DNA of 45,755 bases, from positions 1 through 45,755 of the forward strand of contig QXVZ01008357.1 of NCBI GenBank assembly GCA_008931825.1, written 5' to 3'. Shown piece by piece: positions 1 to 12,865 of the stretch. The translations under genes were made by a program, and so were the position numbers. The notes beneath the pieces are model-generated. The model worked only from the letters and a program-made list of their open reading frames with translations. It searched no databases and was not told the DNA's origin. Numbering within the stretch: position 1 is the stretch's first letter; every line of letters starts with the position of its first letter. The stretch is from Phallusia fumigata. Taxonomy: Eukaryota; Chordata; Ascidiacea; Phlebobranchia; Ascidiidae.

Positions 1-3000
1 TTCCAAGAGGAAGTCTTTTCAAAGCGGCGAGTTGCTGCATGGTTGCTTTTTAACAGGCCCTTTCAATACCGGCTGTTTTGACAATAAAACAAATACCCGC
101 AAAGTATGTGGTTTAGTCCAATAGTCTAACTTCATCAAACCTACTAAAACCTTATTCACTCTGTGTATGAAGCACGTTTTTTTTATTTTTAAGCGTTGCT
201 TTGGCATATTTTAAATATTTGTGTTGTCAAAATATGTTTTTCAATGACCCAAGTGGTGGAAAACAGAAGAGAGAATCGTTTTACTAGACAAACCAACCGC
301 GTGTCCCGTATTTGTCTAAAATATCAAAATCTTGTATATATCACTTGTTAAAATCGTTGTTTGAAATACTGCTGTACGTTGTCACGAACTTTATTCCGTA
401 CTGGACCTTACCCTATAATTTCGGGAAAAATACCTATTAGCTGCCACACTAAACCAAAAGCGCTCATTGTATTTGTCCATATCCCTATAATTTAAAACAT
501 TACAACCTTAATGTGATTAATAATCTTGTGTTATCTATTTTATGCATAAACCAATTTATACAATCTTTGTCACCATAGTTTTTATTAGGGGCACGCCACG
601 CGTTGTGGAGCAGAAGGTCGGGTAAACATGTCAAGTTCTTTTCACAAAGAAACAGTGATTTCCGTTAGAATCAAATAACCTGGAGAAACTTTATTCAAGG
701 ACATGTTTAGAGAACGCGAGAGGTGTGGGATAAACAATTGTATTTCTTTGGTTTGTCCAATAGCGTGCAAGCAAAAAGCGTCACCTAAACCTGTATTGGA
801 TACTGTATCAACAAGATTCGTTTATTGCTTGTTTAGGAGGCTTTTTGTATGCCGTTACGGAGGCTTTTTGTATGCAGTTGCGAATTGAATTTCACTTTTT
901 GCCGGGCTGCTTGTTATTTTTAAAAAAAAGATAGCTCCTGTGACAGATCAAATCCCATGAGAAGCTTTATTAAGTTAAGTTCATAGTTTTGCCTGTGGGA
1001 AAGCTGTCGAAAACACGCAGCTGTTGATAGCACTGCGCGGCGTTAATTGGCCCGATTCGCGTTGCTTTGGCCTGAAATTAAATGTATGTTTCCGTAACCC
1101 AAGGAGTAAAAACGGATAAGTAAGAATCGCTTTACCAGACAAACCATTGACCTTGTCTCCCATATTCTGTCTAAAGGTCAACACGTTATGTGAACATGTC
1201 ACATTCTTCTCACAAAGAAACAATGATTACCGTTTTCTGTTAGAGGTTAAACGGTGACTTGCTTTTCCGAATCCAATAACCTTCGGAAGTTTATTCAAGG
1301 AGATGTTTTGAGAACGCGAGAGGTGTTGGACAAAGAAACATCGGCGAGTTGTGTTTCTTTGGTTTGTCCAATAGCGTGCAAGCCAAAAGCGTCGCCTGAA
1401 GCTGTATCAACCTGTATAGCAGTTAAAATGCGCAGCGTTGTATGGCTAGATTTGAAAAAGGAATATTTTAAAAGCAGCTGTCCTTTGAAAGGACCATCCT
1501 ACACCGGCTGCTTTGACAACAAAGGCCAGCAACTTGCGTGGTTGTCGTCATTAATCTATGTGGCTAACTTCGCAAAACCTACAAGCATATTTTTTTACTC
1601 CGTGCGTGGAACATGTTCATTTTTAAGCGGGACTTGTTTATTTGTTGAATTTGCGTTGATTTGACCTGGAACTAATTTTCTTCTCGTCAAAGTATTTATT
1701 TCCATGATCCAAGGGGTGCAAAAAAGAAAAAATAGAATCGTTTTACCAGGCAAACCAACCGTGTCTCCCGTATTTGTCTAAAGGTATCAAAATCTTTTAA
1801 CAGCACTTGCCGAAATCTCTGTTTGAAAGCCTGATGTACGTTGTCGCGAAATTTATTGCCCTACTGGACCTTGTCCTCTAATTTCGGGAAAAATATATAT
1901 TAGCTGCCACACTGCCACACTTAACTGTTGATCAAAAGCGCTTGGTGTATTTGTCCATATCCTATAATTCAAAACATGACAACCCTAATGTGATTAACAA
2001 TCTTGTGCTATTTATTCTAAACCTAAACCGATTTCCACAATCTTGTCACCATAGTTTTAATTTGGAGTCGTGCCACGTGTTGTGAGACAAAGGGGTTAAC
2101 ATGTCATGTGAACATGTAAAGCACATCCTTTTCATAAAGAAACAATGATTACCGTTTTCTGTTAGAGGTTAAACAGTGACTTGCGTTTCTGTATCAAATA
2201 ACCTTCGGAAGTTTTGTTGAAGGAGATGTTTAGAGAACGCTAGAGGTGTGGGATAAACAAAGGTCGGCGGGTTGTGTTTCTTTGGTTTGTCCAATAGCGT
2301 GCAAGCAAAAAGCTTCACCTGAACCTGCATCAAACACTTTATTAAAAGGAATCGTTTTTTTGCTTTTTTAGGAGGCTTTTTGTATGCTGTTCCGAAATAA
2401 ATGGCATGCGTTAAACGGGTTAACGGTAGTAGCAATGACGTTTGTGTTTGAAAAGAGAGGATCACTCATATTACGGATCAAATACCCGTGAGAAGATGAA
2501 TTAAGTTAATAGTTTTGCCTGTGGGAATGTGTTGGAAACACACAGCTGTTTATAGCTTTTAAAATGCACTACGTCAATTGGCCCGATTTACAAAAGGGAG
2601 ACTTTTCAAAGCGAACGCGCTGGTTGTTTTTAAGCAGGCCCTTTCTATGCCGAATGCTTTTACAATGGAACGAATACCCGCAAATAAGAATGTGGTTTAG
2701 TTCAATGGCTAACACAAGTCTACTAACATATTTTTTACTCTGTGCATGGAACACGTTTGTGTTTTAGCAGGTAATTGTTGATTTTTTCAATTAGCATTGT
2801 TTGTCAGCACTCGCCGGAATCTCTCTTATCACATAATTTATTTCCCTACTGAACCTTGCCTTGTTCTGCGTTAACTGAATATCATTGTAAAAACCAAAAA
2901 TACGATTTTTGTACATGTGTAATATTAGTTTTAACTGTGTTTAACCATTGTTACCCTCTCACAATCACTCTGCTTTAAACAATACCCGTTGTGAAAGTAT

Positions 3001-5600
3001 CCTCAGATAAACTTTCTACCTTGAAGTATTTTTGTTTTTTGCATTGACTGTATAAAACAGGAAAAACCATACTCGATTCTCGGAAAAATGTATGTACTGA
3101 CAAGCACACTAAACCGTTGACCAAAATCGCTTACTCTTTTTATGCAAACTCTATGATTTAAAATGTGACAACCTAAATGTGATTAACGATCATGTATTTG
3201 TTTTATTCTAAACCTGAAACGATTTCACAATCTTGTTACCATGGTTTTAATTTGGAGGCATACCACGCGTTGTGATGCAGAAGGGTCGGGTTAACATGTC
3301 AAATTCTTTTCACAAAGAAAGAACGACTTTCGTCAAAGGGTAAAAGGTATAACAATGACTTGCTTTTGGAATCAAATAACCGTGAGAAGCTTTATTCAAA
3401 GACATGTTTTGAACACGCTAGAGATGTGGGATTGGTTTGTCCAATAGCGTGCAAGCAAAAAGCGCGAATGAATGTAGCGAGAGCATCCGCGTAAAGCGTG
3501 TAATTCAAGACTTGCTAAGTTACAAGTGTTTGCTAAATTGGTCTTGTCAAAAGCTCGTGGGATACCTCATTTATTTTCTATTTATGCCTGTGGAAAGAAC
3601 AATGGAAACTCACCGCTATTGATAGCACTAAAATATGCTGCTGCAGACAAGGGAGTGTTTTAAAGAGGATGGGTTTTTTATCTGACCTTTTTGTAATCTG
3701 GTTGCCTTGTTTGTTTTGTCAACAAAACGAAAACCCTTACCGTGTCTAAACTATGATGGAACAGATATTGCAATAGTGTAACCCTTTTGAGATGGTCCCG
3801 TTTGATTTGTTCTTTTTTCCACCAAGAATAAAACATTTACAAAATACTGAAACAATTTTCTCATCTACGATTTAGGCAATCGTGCACCCATTCGTTTCCT
3901 GGTAGATGAATTAGATAAACAAAAATTCCCCCACGATAAAGCAGTATAACGTTTGTTTTTCATGGAATGGTAAACTGTTACACTGTGGGTCAAATAACAG
4001 TAGAAAGGATTGTTTAATTGTCAGTTGATCTCGCCAAAATCTGTCAAAATGCCTTCTGTACATTGTCCCGAAAATATTTATTATTTTTTATATTACGTTT
4101 TGCCCTTGTACTACACCAATTGCACCTCTTTCTAAAAACATACCAAATTAAGGCTTTTCCGTGAATAGTTTCGATAGTGTTTAACCATTTTATATGCTGT
4201 GGTGATTTCTCTGCTTTAAACTGCACCAATTTGGAACAGTTCATCCCAGTTGTAGGTATGTAGCAATAATAGCAGTTCATTTTTGAACAAAGGACCATAA
4301 CTAGACATTGGTGGCGCTAGAGCACGATACAACTAACAAAGTGGGTTGAAAACCTCGATGTGTTATTTGAAATAGTGCCTGAAATTGCAATTTTGCTGAA
4401 CAAAACAAGCAGCATAATATGGACACTTTTTTAATGTCCGACGCCTACCTGATCACACAAGCTTCGGGCTTCTTTTAAACAGGTGAATACTTTGTAGCCT
4501 ATATTTTAATCGCATGTTATGACAGTGAAAACTGGATATGTGGCGCCCAAACCTTGGTTGGTGCATTCAGACAAAGACAAACCGTGCCCTGACAGATTTC
4601 TTCCTTAAAACATCATCTGTCACTCCAAAATGTAATCCACCGTTTAAAATGAGCACCGTTTAACTAGGCAACCAACGGTGTCTTCTGTAATTGTCCAAAT
4701 GACCGTTGACCAAACGTGCAAATCGATTTTTACAATCTTGTCACCATAGTTTTAATTTGAAGACAAGTCCCGCTCGTTGTCGGGCAGAGGGGCCAGGGAG
4801 GCCAAAATCTTTTTACAAAATAACAATGCTTTCCTTTGAAGGTTATACAGTGACTTGCTTTATGAATCAAAGAACCGTGAGAAGCTTTATTCAAGGACAT
4901 ATTTTGAACGCTAGAGCTGTGGGATAAACAACGCTCGATGTTTTGTATTTCTTTACCTTGTCCAATAGCGTGCAAGCAAAACGCGTTACCTCAACCTGCA
5001 TTAAATACATTGTCAACAGGGTTCGTTTATTGCTTGTTTAGGAGTCCTATTGTATGCTGTTACGAATTGAATGTCCCACGTTGTCGAGCTTAACAACTGC
5101 AAACACAATGTTTGTTTTTTACAAAAACGTGTAGCCCCTGTGACAAATCAAACACCCACGAGAATCTCAGTTAAGCTCATAGTTTTGTCTTCGGGAAAGT
5201 TGTCACAAACACACAGCTGTTCATAGCACTGGGCTGCGTTAATTGGTCCAATTCAAAGAGGGGAGTCTTTTCAAAGCGGCGAGTTGCCGGTTGCTTTTTA
5301 CCAGGCCCTTTCTACACCGAATGATCTGAGAACGAAATAAATACCCGCAATTTATGTGGTTTAGTCTAATGACCAACTTAATAAAGCATATGCTAACCTA
5401 TTTGTTACTCTGTGCATGTAACACGTTTGTTATTTTTAAGCGGGCCCTCAGTTTTTTTTCAATTTAAATTGTTGTGGCGTGATTTGAAAATTTGTGTCGT
5501 CAAAATATTTGTTTCCATGACCTATAGGCGATAAAAACAAATATTAATAATCGTTTTATTAGGCAAACCAATAGGGACTCCCGTATTTGTCTGAAAGGTT
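1..5600. repeat. Diverged tandem repeat array (about 1-1.5 kb units)
   Basis: Three sequence blocks recur in the same order. Block 1 contains TTTTCAAAGCGGCGAGTTGC followed by a 'GGCCCTTTC' segment, near 8, 1455, 2596, 3650 and 5256. Block 2 contains CAATCTTGTCACCATAGTTT, near 561, 2037, 3227 and 4732. Block 3 contains GTCCAATAGCGTGCAAGC, near 751, 1361, 2284, 3434 and 4957. Spacing varies from 0.6 to 1.5 kb, so the units carry large indels. Open frames inside are short, differ between units and have no recognisable domain, so I read the array as non-coding. It could be a satellite-like family or the remains of a repeated element. Confidence 0.75.
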
Positions 5601-6475
5601 CAACATCTTTAAACAGCAACCAAACCGATTTTTTTGACAAACAGGTCAAATTTCTTTTGGAAAGGTAGGTATAACTTTTATTTTACCTCAAAGTTTAAGA
5701 AGCAACATGTATGGATCATATATATATCCGTAAAAAGTTTTATCCAGTGTCCGTTTAAAGTACGATAACGGTGTGGAGTACATAAAGTTTGCCAGTTTTG
5801 TGTAGTTGCGAATTGTTCAATAGCAGCTAGCAACACCGTGTCACCTAAACCTGTAATAAATAGTTCACAAATAGCCTAAGCAAGATTCGCTCGTTTCTTT
5901 GTTCTAAACCGTTTTCTGTCGGGAAAGGAAATTCACACGTTTTCTTTTTGTCCAATATTATACAGAATGGCTTGTGGATCATATAGCTGTGGGAATGCAA
6001 GAGATGTGTTATAAACGTTTAGGCTATTGTGTTTCTTCTGATTGTCAAAAAAGGCAAGAAACAGCATTTCCTTAAGCAGATTTATGACGGCTGTCTCTTG
6101 AAAACCCACGTTGCCTAACAGGCATGGTTATAGATAACTTCGGGAAGAAATATCTTTCACGTTGTAATTAGCATACGTATTTATTTGGGTTTCAAGATCT
6201 TATCGTGTTTCAAAACTGTTAGAACTATACGTAACTACACAAACATACCAAGCAAAACAAACAAAATACAACATCTTAAAAGAAATAAAAACAAACCGCA
6301 ACTATAATTACAGTAACATGTAAAACAGCAAACCTCATAACAAAACCAAAGCTCTGTGTATTGGGACAAAACACAATGCAAAATGATAACTTTACCTTTA
6401 AATTTGGTAAGAAAATTAAAGCGACTATGTACAGCTTAATTCCATTGACTGTTGCAAAAATTCTGAAAATCAAGT
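5601..6475. other. Intergenic, no gene seen; 3' flank of B1
   Basis: No convincing coding exon. The left part fades out of the tandem repeat array. A TTTATT at 6180-6185 reads AATAAA on the minus strand, about 290 bases beyond the B1 stop, and is a possible polyadenylation signal for that gene. Confidence 0.4.
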
Positions 6476-9400
6476 CTAATTGTCCGCCACTAAGCCACCA
6501 AGTGTTGGCTGTTTCTGCATCTGAATCGCTTTCGTTATGTTTTGTTGTTTTTCCTTTTCGTCATCAAAGTCGGTAGCCTGCTGGAACACTTGGACAGCCT
6601 GAGACAACGCTTGAGCTCCTTGGTCTTGGCGGGACAACATGAGGTACGTGGCACCCAAGTTGTTGGAAAATATGCCGTACCACTTTCTTTTGTAGACATC
6701 GTCGCCGTATGTTTCTCTTAAAAATGCCAACGCCCGTTTAATTATGCTTGCTCTCTCCTCATCGTCATCAGCATACAACAGCAGAATCTCCATGCAGTGA
6801 AATGTGGCGATTCGCAGCCAAATCAGATTTTTGTTAATTTCTGCCCCAGGAGCTATTTTCTGAATGTGTTCAAACAGCGGACGGACAGCCTCCACACAAT
6901 ACCGCCTCAGAAATGGTTGCACCTTTTTAGTGTTTTCTGAGATTTTTCCAGCGGCTTCTCTTAAAACAGTCATGCATTTCAACTTGTTGGCAGTGTCAAG
7001 GACAGTGAACTCTCTCATATCGGTCATTTTTGCTGCAATAAGACACAGCATAATTGCTTCAAAGGAACTGTTTTGCTCAACCAGTTTTTCCGCCGATGAC
7101 AAAACACTGAGGAAAGTTTCGCCCAGGTCTTTGACAAGCGACAAGATCTTGTTGAATATTTTGGTAGCTTGTGCGTCGCGTTGTGTAAGCATTAGACTAA
7201 GGCAGTAGTTGATCAGAAAGCGGAGATCTTGCTGTGAGGAGTCGAATTGTTGTACTTTTTCATGAACACCAAATGCTTGATACAATTCGCCATTGTCATC
7301 CAGGACTCGCGTAGTTTCTGCAAAAAAAAACTTACAAGCTATAAAACGTTACAGTTCATTTTGCTTCCAAGCACATATTTTGGGCGACAAAATTTCAAAT
7401 TTGACTCGGCCAACAGTGACATATCGTACAAGTCACGAAAGTACACAAATAACAAGGCTTATAGCCAATCGTTTGATATCCCAAACATACCTTCGTGCGA
7501 TAACAGCCAGCCCAAACTTGTTTTCCACGACAGTTGAATTCGAGATGGCGATTCTTTGCCTAAAAAAAGAGCGTAAAAAGAGCAGTTGGGTATTTTTATT
7601 AGATTTCCATGCAAGTTTAAAGCCAGTCCTAGATCTTTCCATACAGGCAGGGTTTTCGCGGTTTATATCACAGTTTAGTGTTTATGCAGTAAATCTACTA
7701 ACTACCGAAGAAAATATTGCTTAATTTTATAAGGCAAAGCGCTCGGGATTGGGCAGTTTAAATCAGGAAGAATGTGTATTTAAATGACAACGCCACTAAC
7801 ACACAACAATTGCTTATCTGTACCCAGGTTTTCAAGCTTTTCCAAAAGTTCCTTTCTTTGCGTTTCTACAAAAAATTGTAAACATGAATTAAGTTTATTG
7901 CTGGTGTCTGAAAAAAATTTCTTGGAATGGATTAACATCGACACCACGGACGCAAAGGGAAACATGGGGGACATGTCCCCAACCCCCCAACGTTTTTAAT
8001 GTTGTTTGGGCAGGACTTCATTTGTACTCCTCCAATACTTTCGACTCTGTTTTAAAAAGTGATACGGCTGTATTTTATTAAATAAACATGAAACTCAAAA
8101 TCTGGCACAATAGTTTTAACGGCGTTTTAGAACTGTCTCAGTCGAAATGTAACGATTATTTGTAACACAAAGAATATGTATTGTGACGGGTTAAATGCCG
8201 CCAATCGGTGTTACGTCATAATTTTAATGGATTTGCGCTTTTTTTTCAGTTCAACAATTTTTTTGCAGACAATACTTTTGTGCCTTATACGGCGTATCAA
8301 AAATAGCAAATTACTACTTCTTGCGCAATTCTGCACTCGGTATAGCTGTCAGCATCAGCGCCGGCCCAAGTAATTAGGCGGTCCCCGTAACATATTCAAA
8401 GGGTGTTACGTGTTGATTATTACTAAAATACAGTATGTACTAAGCGCAAGCATCAAAACTTACTGGATCTAAAGAGATTTTCACCTAGAAATCGGCGGTA
8501 CTCGCTTAACCAATTTATACTCCACAACTATTCATCGCCTCGACACATTCTTAACACCCACTAAAACTTGAAAAACATACGTTTCAAAGTCTCTGTGTGG
8601 CGGGGTAGGATATATGAAAAAATACGGTTTGTTTATTTGTTAAATAGACCATTGGTTTAATTATATTTCAAATAAAAATACAGTTCAAACAGACTAATAA
8701 AGTAACGGCAGGTGTAGCTTTATGGGTCGAAAACTGCTGGCATAACGGGAGTGGGACTAGAAAAGCTAATAAACGTAGTAGGCTTAAGTTTGCGGACTGT
8801 CGGAAATACTACAGTTACTAGGAAGACACACTTACCATTTCCAACCGGCAATTTACCCGTAATGTCTTTGAAAAGTTTTTCTGAAATTTACAATGAAGAA
8901 TCAATCATATTTTTGATTGGTTGATAACAGTTTCACTAGACACTTCTAAAACAATTGGAGCAACGTGAGTATTTTACGTGATTAAAGCATATATGTTTTT
9001 GCACTGCGTTGTCTTTCCAAACATACGTTGTCGCTGTTTCTACAAACGCCTAACATGTACATGTTCTATCTGCAATAGTCGACATTTCAAATGACAGAGA
9101 TAAATTTCTTACAATAAATTCCAGCAGTTACCTTTTGCTTGTGGTGTTAGGAATTTCTGCAGTTGTTTCAGCTTAGACTCTACAAATGTCAGTATACGTT
9201 TTAAAACACAAATAAAAATGCTGTGTGACCACAATGCTTTTTTTTAAATACATGACGAAAAATTTAGGTTACGACTTTGCCTTATATAGGGTTAACAATT
9301 TACATGTTTAACATACCTTTTGTCCCTCCTTTTTGCATTCTGTCAAGAATTTCCATCATTGGATCTAAAATAAATAAATGACGCTACGTTATGTCTATGT

Positions 9401-9849
9401 GAAACATAAAAGTCCAATGTAACGCATTGGACTCGATGAAACATAAAGGTAACTAGTGCACAATAAATTTACCGGTGGTTTCAGGTTTTTCCTCCTTTGC
9501 CTCCGGAAGCGTGGGTAACACCTCGCCTACAAAAAATCTCGCGCAATGTAACCAAAACACCAAAAAGTTCGGTAAACATAAAAACCAAAAACATACCTCT
9601 ATGCTGGCTGACGCTCACATTGCAGCTAAAAGTCAACAATAAATACTACAATTACAAATAAATAAGCGCTAAATGGCATTAAACCTTATACCTTGTGCTT
9701 GCAGAAAATACTCTAAAAGCACATAACCAACTCAAAAGTTTGTAACCAACTTCAAACTGCTAAACCCACATTGTTGTACAAAAATTATCTTTTAATCATA
9801 AGTATGTATATAGTACTTACTCATTAAACAGAAATTGAGTGTCGCTCAT
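6476..9849 (-). CDS. B1: TPR-like family protein, B subfamily, mini-exon N-terminus
   Basis: Gene model from splice sites on the minus strand: exons 9849-9821 (ATG), 9625-9597, 9526-9473, 9364-9317, 9179-9132, 8880-8836, 7865-7824, 7559-7491 and 7317-6476 (stop). The coding total is 1206 nt, about 401 residues. The first exon ends in phase 2, the second runs phase 2 to 1, and all later exons are phase 1-1. The mini-exons encode short Leu/Phe-rich helices (for example DPMMEILDRMQKGG and ETQRKELLEKLENL), then a conserved W-K-T-x-L-x-W-x-x-S-H-E exon. The last exon carries the helical TPR-like domain, with NNLGATYLMLSRQDQGAQAL near its end and the tail PTLGGL. No signal peptide or membrane segment is evident, so a cytosolic location is inferred. 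An extra 21-nt exon at 8484-8464 and a longer form of the 7824 exon are possible. Function unknown. Confidence 0.8.
8464..8484 (-). other. Candidate 21-nt micro-exon of B1
   Basis: On the minus strand this is bounded by a ...TTTCTAG acceptor and a strong GTAAGT donor. It is phase 1-1 and would add the seven residues GENLFRS. These resemble the Leu-Phe motif of neighbouring mini-exons (EKLFKD). Its last base is A where nearly all sister exons end in G. It may be optional or spurious. Confidence 0.35.
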
Positions 9850-10148
9850 CGTAGATACAGTTACAAAATATGTCAATTACAATTTCGAGTAAGTTTTCCA
9901 GATTTTTTAGGCGAGTGCCGTAAGCTAGAGCAAATTGATATATTGTTATTATTTCGTGCACAAGTGCAGGTCTAAACTGCTGATGATATTATCGAGTATC
10001 AGAGTTATACGCTCAAACTCTTTTTTTTTTCTCCAGGATAGGCTACCACTGATGGTGCGCAAAAAAGGCAAATCACGTGGTGCTTTTATAAAAGCCTTTC
10101 CGGTTTAGGAAAGTGTGACACTCTTGTAATTTCAAATCAAGGCCGACA
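9850..10148. promoter_or_regulatory. Shared head-to-head promoter interval, B1/A1
   Basis: 299 bases separate the start codons of the leftward B1 and rightward A1 genes. A TATA-like TATAAAAG at 10087-10094 lies 62 bases before the A1 ATG, inside a perfect 14-base palindrome GCTTTTATAAAAGC (10082-10095). It is well placed for A1; no comparable element was seen close to B1. Co-regulation of the pair is inferred from geometry only. Confidence 0.55.
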
Positions 10149-11462
10149 ATGGAACAAAACGGTGAGTAGAAAATAAGCGATCACGTTAACGTTAACGCTA
10201 AAACAGCTGAATTTTTACACATCGCAAAAACAAAAATTAAAAAATTAACAAAGGTTTTAAATTTAGCGTTTGCAAGAACTGGTGGTGAGGTGTCAGGGGC
10301 CAATGAAGAAAATGCACAAGGAATAGACCAGCAGCTAGGTAAGCATTTCCTAAAAAACTTTTTACCGACCACAAAACACGTTTAAAATACACTTCACGTC
10401 TCGACATATTGTTTAGAAATGGCAAGAAATCTCCAGATAGCATCGAAGTTCGACTTGGAGAAAATCTTTCTATGGCAAGGTAAGTTTGACGAGCATGCGA
10501 CTTTCAAACACCAAAAAACACGTCTGACTTGATAATAAGAATTCTAGGTATTGTAATCAAGAAACCTATTAATTAACAGTACAAATATGTTGTTTGCAGA
10601 CAATACACCAAACTATTTCACAAATGGCCAGTTTGAAGAAGCATTTGGTGTGCTGGATGAAAGATACAGAATGGGGGTGGAGTTGAGAAACGCTGCATCT
10701 CTGCTGAGATATTGCGTGAGTTTGATGGCGACGGAGCACGACTACAACACCACCAAGGAAAGGCTTAAGTCGGTTATTGCCGAACTAAGACCATCGAGTA
10801 AATCAGTTTTGTGGCTAGCTAAAAAATTACACAAACGGGGCAATTGTTTTGCTTCAATCATTATTTGCGAATTGTATTTTGATATATTTTTTGAAACTAG
10901 TCCTCCATACGAGGCGTTTGGCATACTTGAGGAAGCTGTTAGTTGTATCAGGCAAACTGTAACGGCTATGGTTGAAAAAGAGCAAAGTACAGAATCATTT
11001 GTTTCTCGTTGTATACTTCCAAAGATGACCGAAATGAAAGAAAAAATTGTTGATATTAATGTCAATCCTAACTACAAATGTGTTAAAACCGCGTACGTGA
11101 CCCACTGCATTGAAGTTTGCGAAACAAACAACGCAGCACGCATCAAAATTATTGCAGACACGATTAAAAACATGCGGGATACACTGGGTGATACAAGACT
11201 TCACCATCAGATTTATGGCACCCTTTGTAACAATCTGGGATCAACGTTTCTCAAAACTGGTTTACGAAATGATGCCATCAAATATTATGAGGAGGCCCTA
11301 GAGTGCTTTGATTCGGCTACTGATTTTGAAATCCCACTAAAAAAGGAGAAATACATTAAAGATACCAAGATGGCATTGCGCCGGGCTCAGGGTTTAGAGG
11401 AGGAGATTGGCATAGGTTTCGCAAAGGGAGAAACGAATATGCCCGATTGTCCAATTTCTTAA
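10149..11462 (+). CDS. A1: TPR-like family protein, A subfamily
   Basis: Four exons: 10149-10161 (only 13 nt, ATG), 10267-10338, 10417-10479 and 10600-11462. They sum to 1011 nt, 336 residues. All introns are phase 1 with clean GT-AG borders. Exon 2 encodes a polar tail. Exon 3 encodes a helix ending FDLEKIFLWQ, conserved in A3 and A4. Exon 4 starts D-N-T-P-N-Y-F and contains NGQFEEAFGVLDERY, a conserved middle, and a TPR-like hairpin LCNNLGSTFLKTGLRNDAIK near the C-terminus. The end carries EEEIGIGF, shared with A2 but not with A3 or A4. The ATG was chosen because the 13-nt first exon matches A3 and A4 in length and phase. AATAAA lies at 11569-11574. Function unknown; a cytosolic scaffold-type role is inference. 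Confidence 0.82.
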
Positions 11463-12130
11463 AAGGCTTTGTTTCGTTGTTTTGTTTTTGTTGCTTTTGC
11501 CCATCAACTAATATTTTGTCTAGAATATGTGTTTAGATTTTTCTGTACCTATAGTGAGGCTTACCTCCAATAAACCTAAAGTAAATCAAATGTGTGTTTA
11601 GTGTTTAATTTTTTATTAAGTCTTGGGAAAAGGGGTGAAACAATTTTACAATATTACAACAAAATTTAGAGACGGGTTCAGCAGGTACATTATTCCGGGA
11701 CCCGAAAGCTACTAAGCGCTCATGATCGTTATAAAAAGTTGAAATATAAGCCTAAAAAGATGTAAATAGTATATTATATTGATACATTGCATGAAGAGTG
11801 GTTTATTTCACATTATCCTTTTTTATGATCTTTAAATAAGTTTAATGTACATAAATAGCTTATCAGCCTAAACAATTATGTTTGTTTCTAAACAATTTAG
11901 AAACAGGTGGAGGGGCAAATGGGTCTGTACCAGTTTAAAAGAATGTCCTTGGAGGTCCAGAAATCGAGAACTATTCAAATCAAGTCGCCAAAATCTATCT
12001 GAACTCCTAAAAATGTTACAATATGCCAACAGTAATGAAACTGGTTTAAACTCATTTGCAAAGAATTTGTTTGAAATATTTAGGTTACATTTACAAAATC
12101 ATCAAAAATCACATAAATAGTCCAACAAGT
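11463..12130. other. 3' flank of A1; no gene supported
   Basis: Holds the A1 AATAAA signal (11569-11574) and then AT-rich sequence. An open frame of 80 codons at 11878-12120 has no recognisable domain, splice context or family match, so I do not call it a gene. Confidence 0.5.
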
Positions 12131-12430
12131 CGCCTAATTAGATATGATTGGGTTCGGGTATGAAATAGTTCCGGATGTTTTTAGACGTTTACGAGAGGTG
12201 TTAACTGTAACATGCATTCTACTGCGGTTCCCGTTGCGCGACAATGCCAATTTTGGAATTTTGACTTTTGCTTGTAAAGCATTTTGAATTTATTTGCTGA
12301 AAAGCGCGCAAATCAATTTTATTTTAACGGATGATCCCTGCATCCCAAATCTCTGCAATGTATTTGTGTACAGTCATCCAGGGACTGCAGAAAAAACTGT
12401 AGTTGTGGCCCACAGGTCGATCATTTTGTC
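12131..12430. repeat. Interspersed repeat copy (family R3)
   Basis: Contains a block with a CGTTGCGCGACAATGCCAAT-like core followed by a 'TTTTGACTTTTGC' stretch. Related blocks occur around 25060-25250 and 26270-26360, and a weaker one at about 16220-16260. Not coding in any consistent frame. Confidence 0.5.
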
Positions 12431-12865
12431 TTAACTGACCAATCGTATCGGATTTTGTGTTGATTTTACGAGATTTCTTACTATAACATTTTTGCAATCA
12501 ATATGTTTAAAAGAAAAAATGCTTAAGCAGTTGGTTATCTTTGATGCCTCTTTGATGAAAAGCTGTACGCGTTGGGGCAGGTCTGCATAACTCAAAACAA
12601 ATGAATCTATTGATGTCATATTTCTGGTTGTAAATGTGACTTGATCACATTGAAAACCGACCAGTCGACCATGTTGTGAGGATGTTGTCATTTCGATCCC
12701 ATTCCTTCTGTTTACAAATCAAACTGACGTACAACAAGGTAGGATTTTGAAATGTATGCATAGAATGTGTTGGTATTGTTTGACCTAAATTTACAAAACC
12801 TTTGAATCGCATAACTAGTGCCATGCAGCAATTTTATGCTAAACGCATTTAACAATACACGACGA

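Noticed and set aside
1254-1664. 136-codon open frame in the tandem array
   Set aside because: Not kept open in the other repeat units and has no domain; treated as chance.
6864-7208. Long plus-strand open frame opposite B1 (also 17085-17378, 27475-27819, 34251-34487)
   Set aside because: All lie antisense to the same part of the conserved B terminal exon; their similarity to each other follows from the B coding sequence.
11878-12120. 80-codon open frame downstream of A1
   Set aside because: Lies in a 3' flank, has no family match and no regulatory context.
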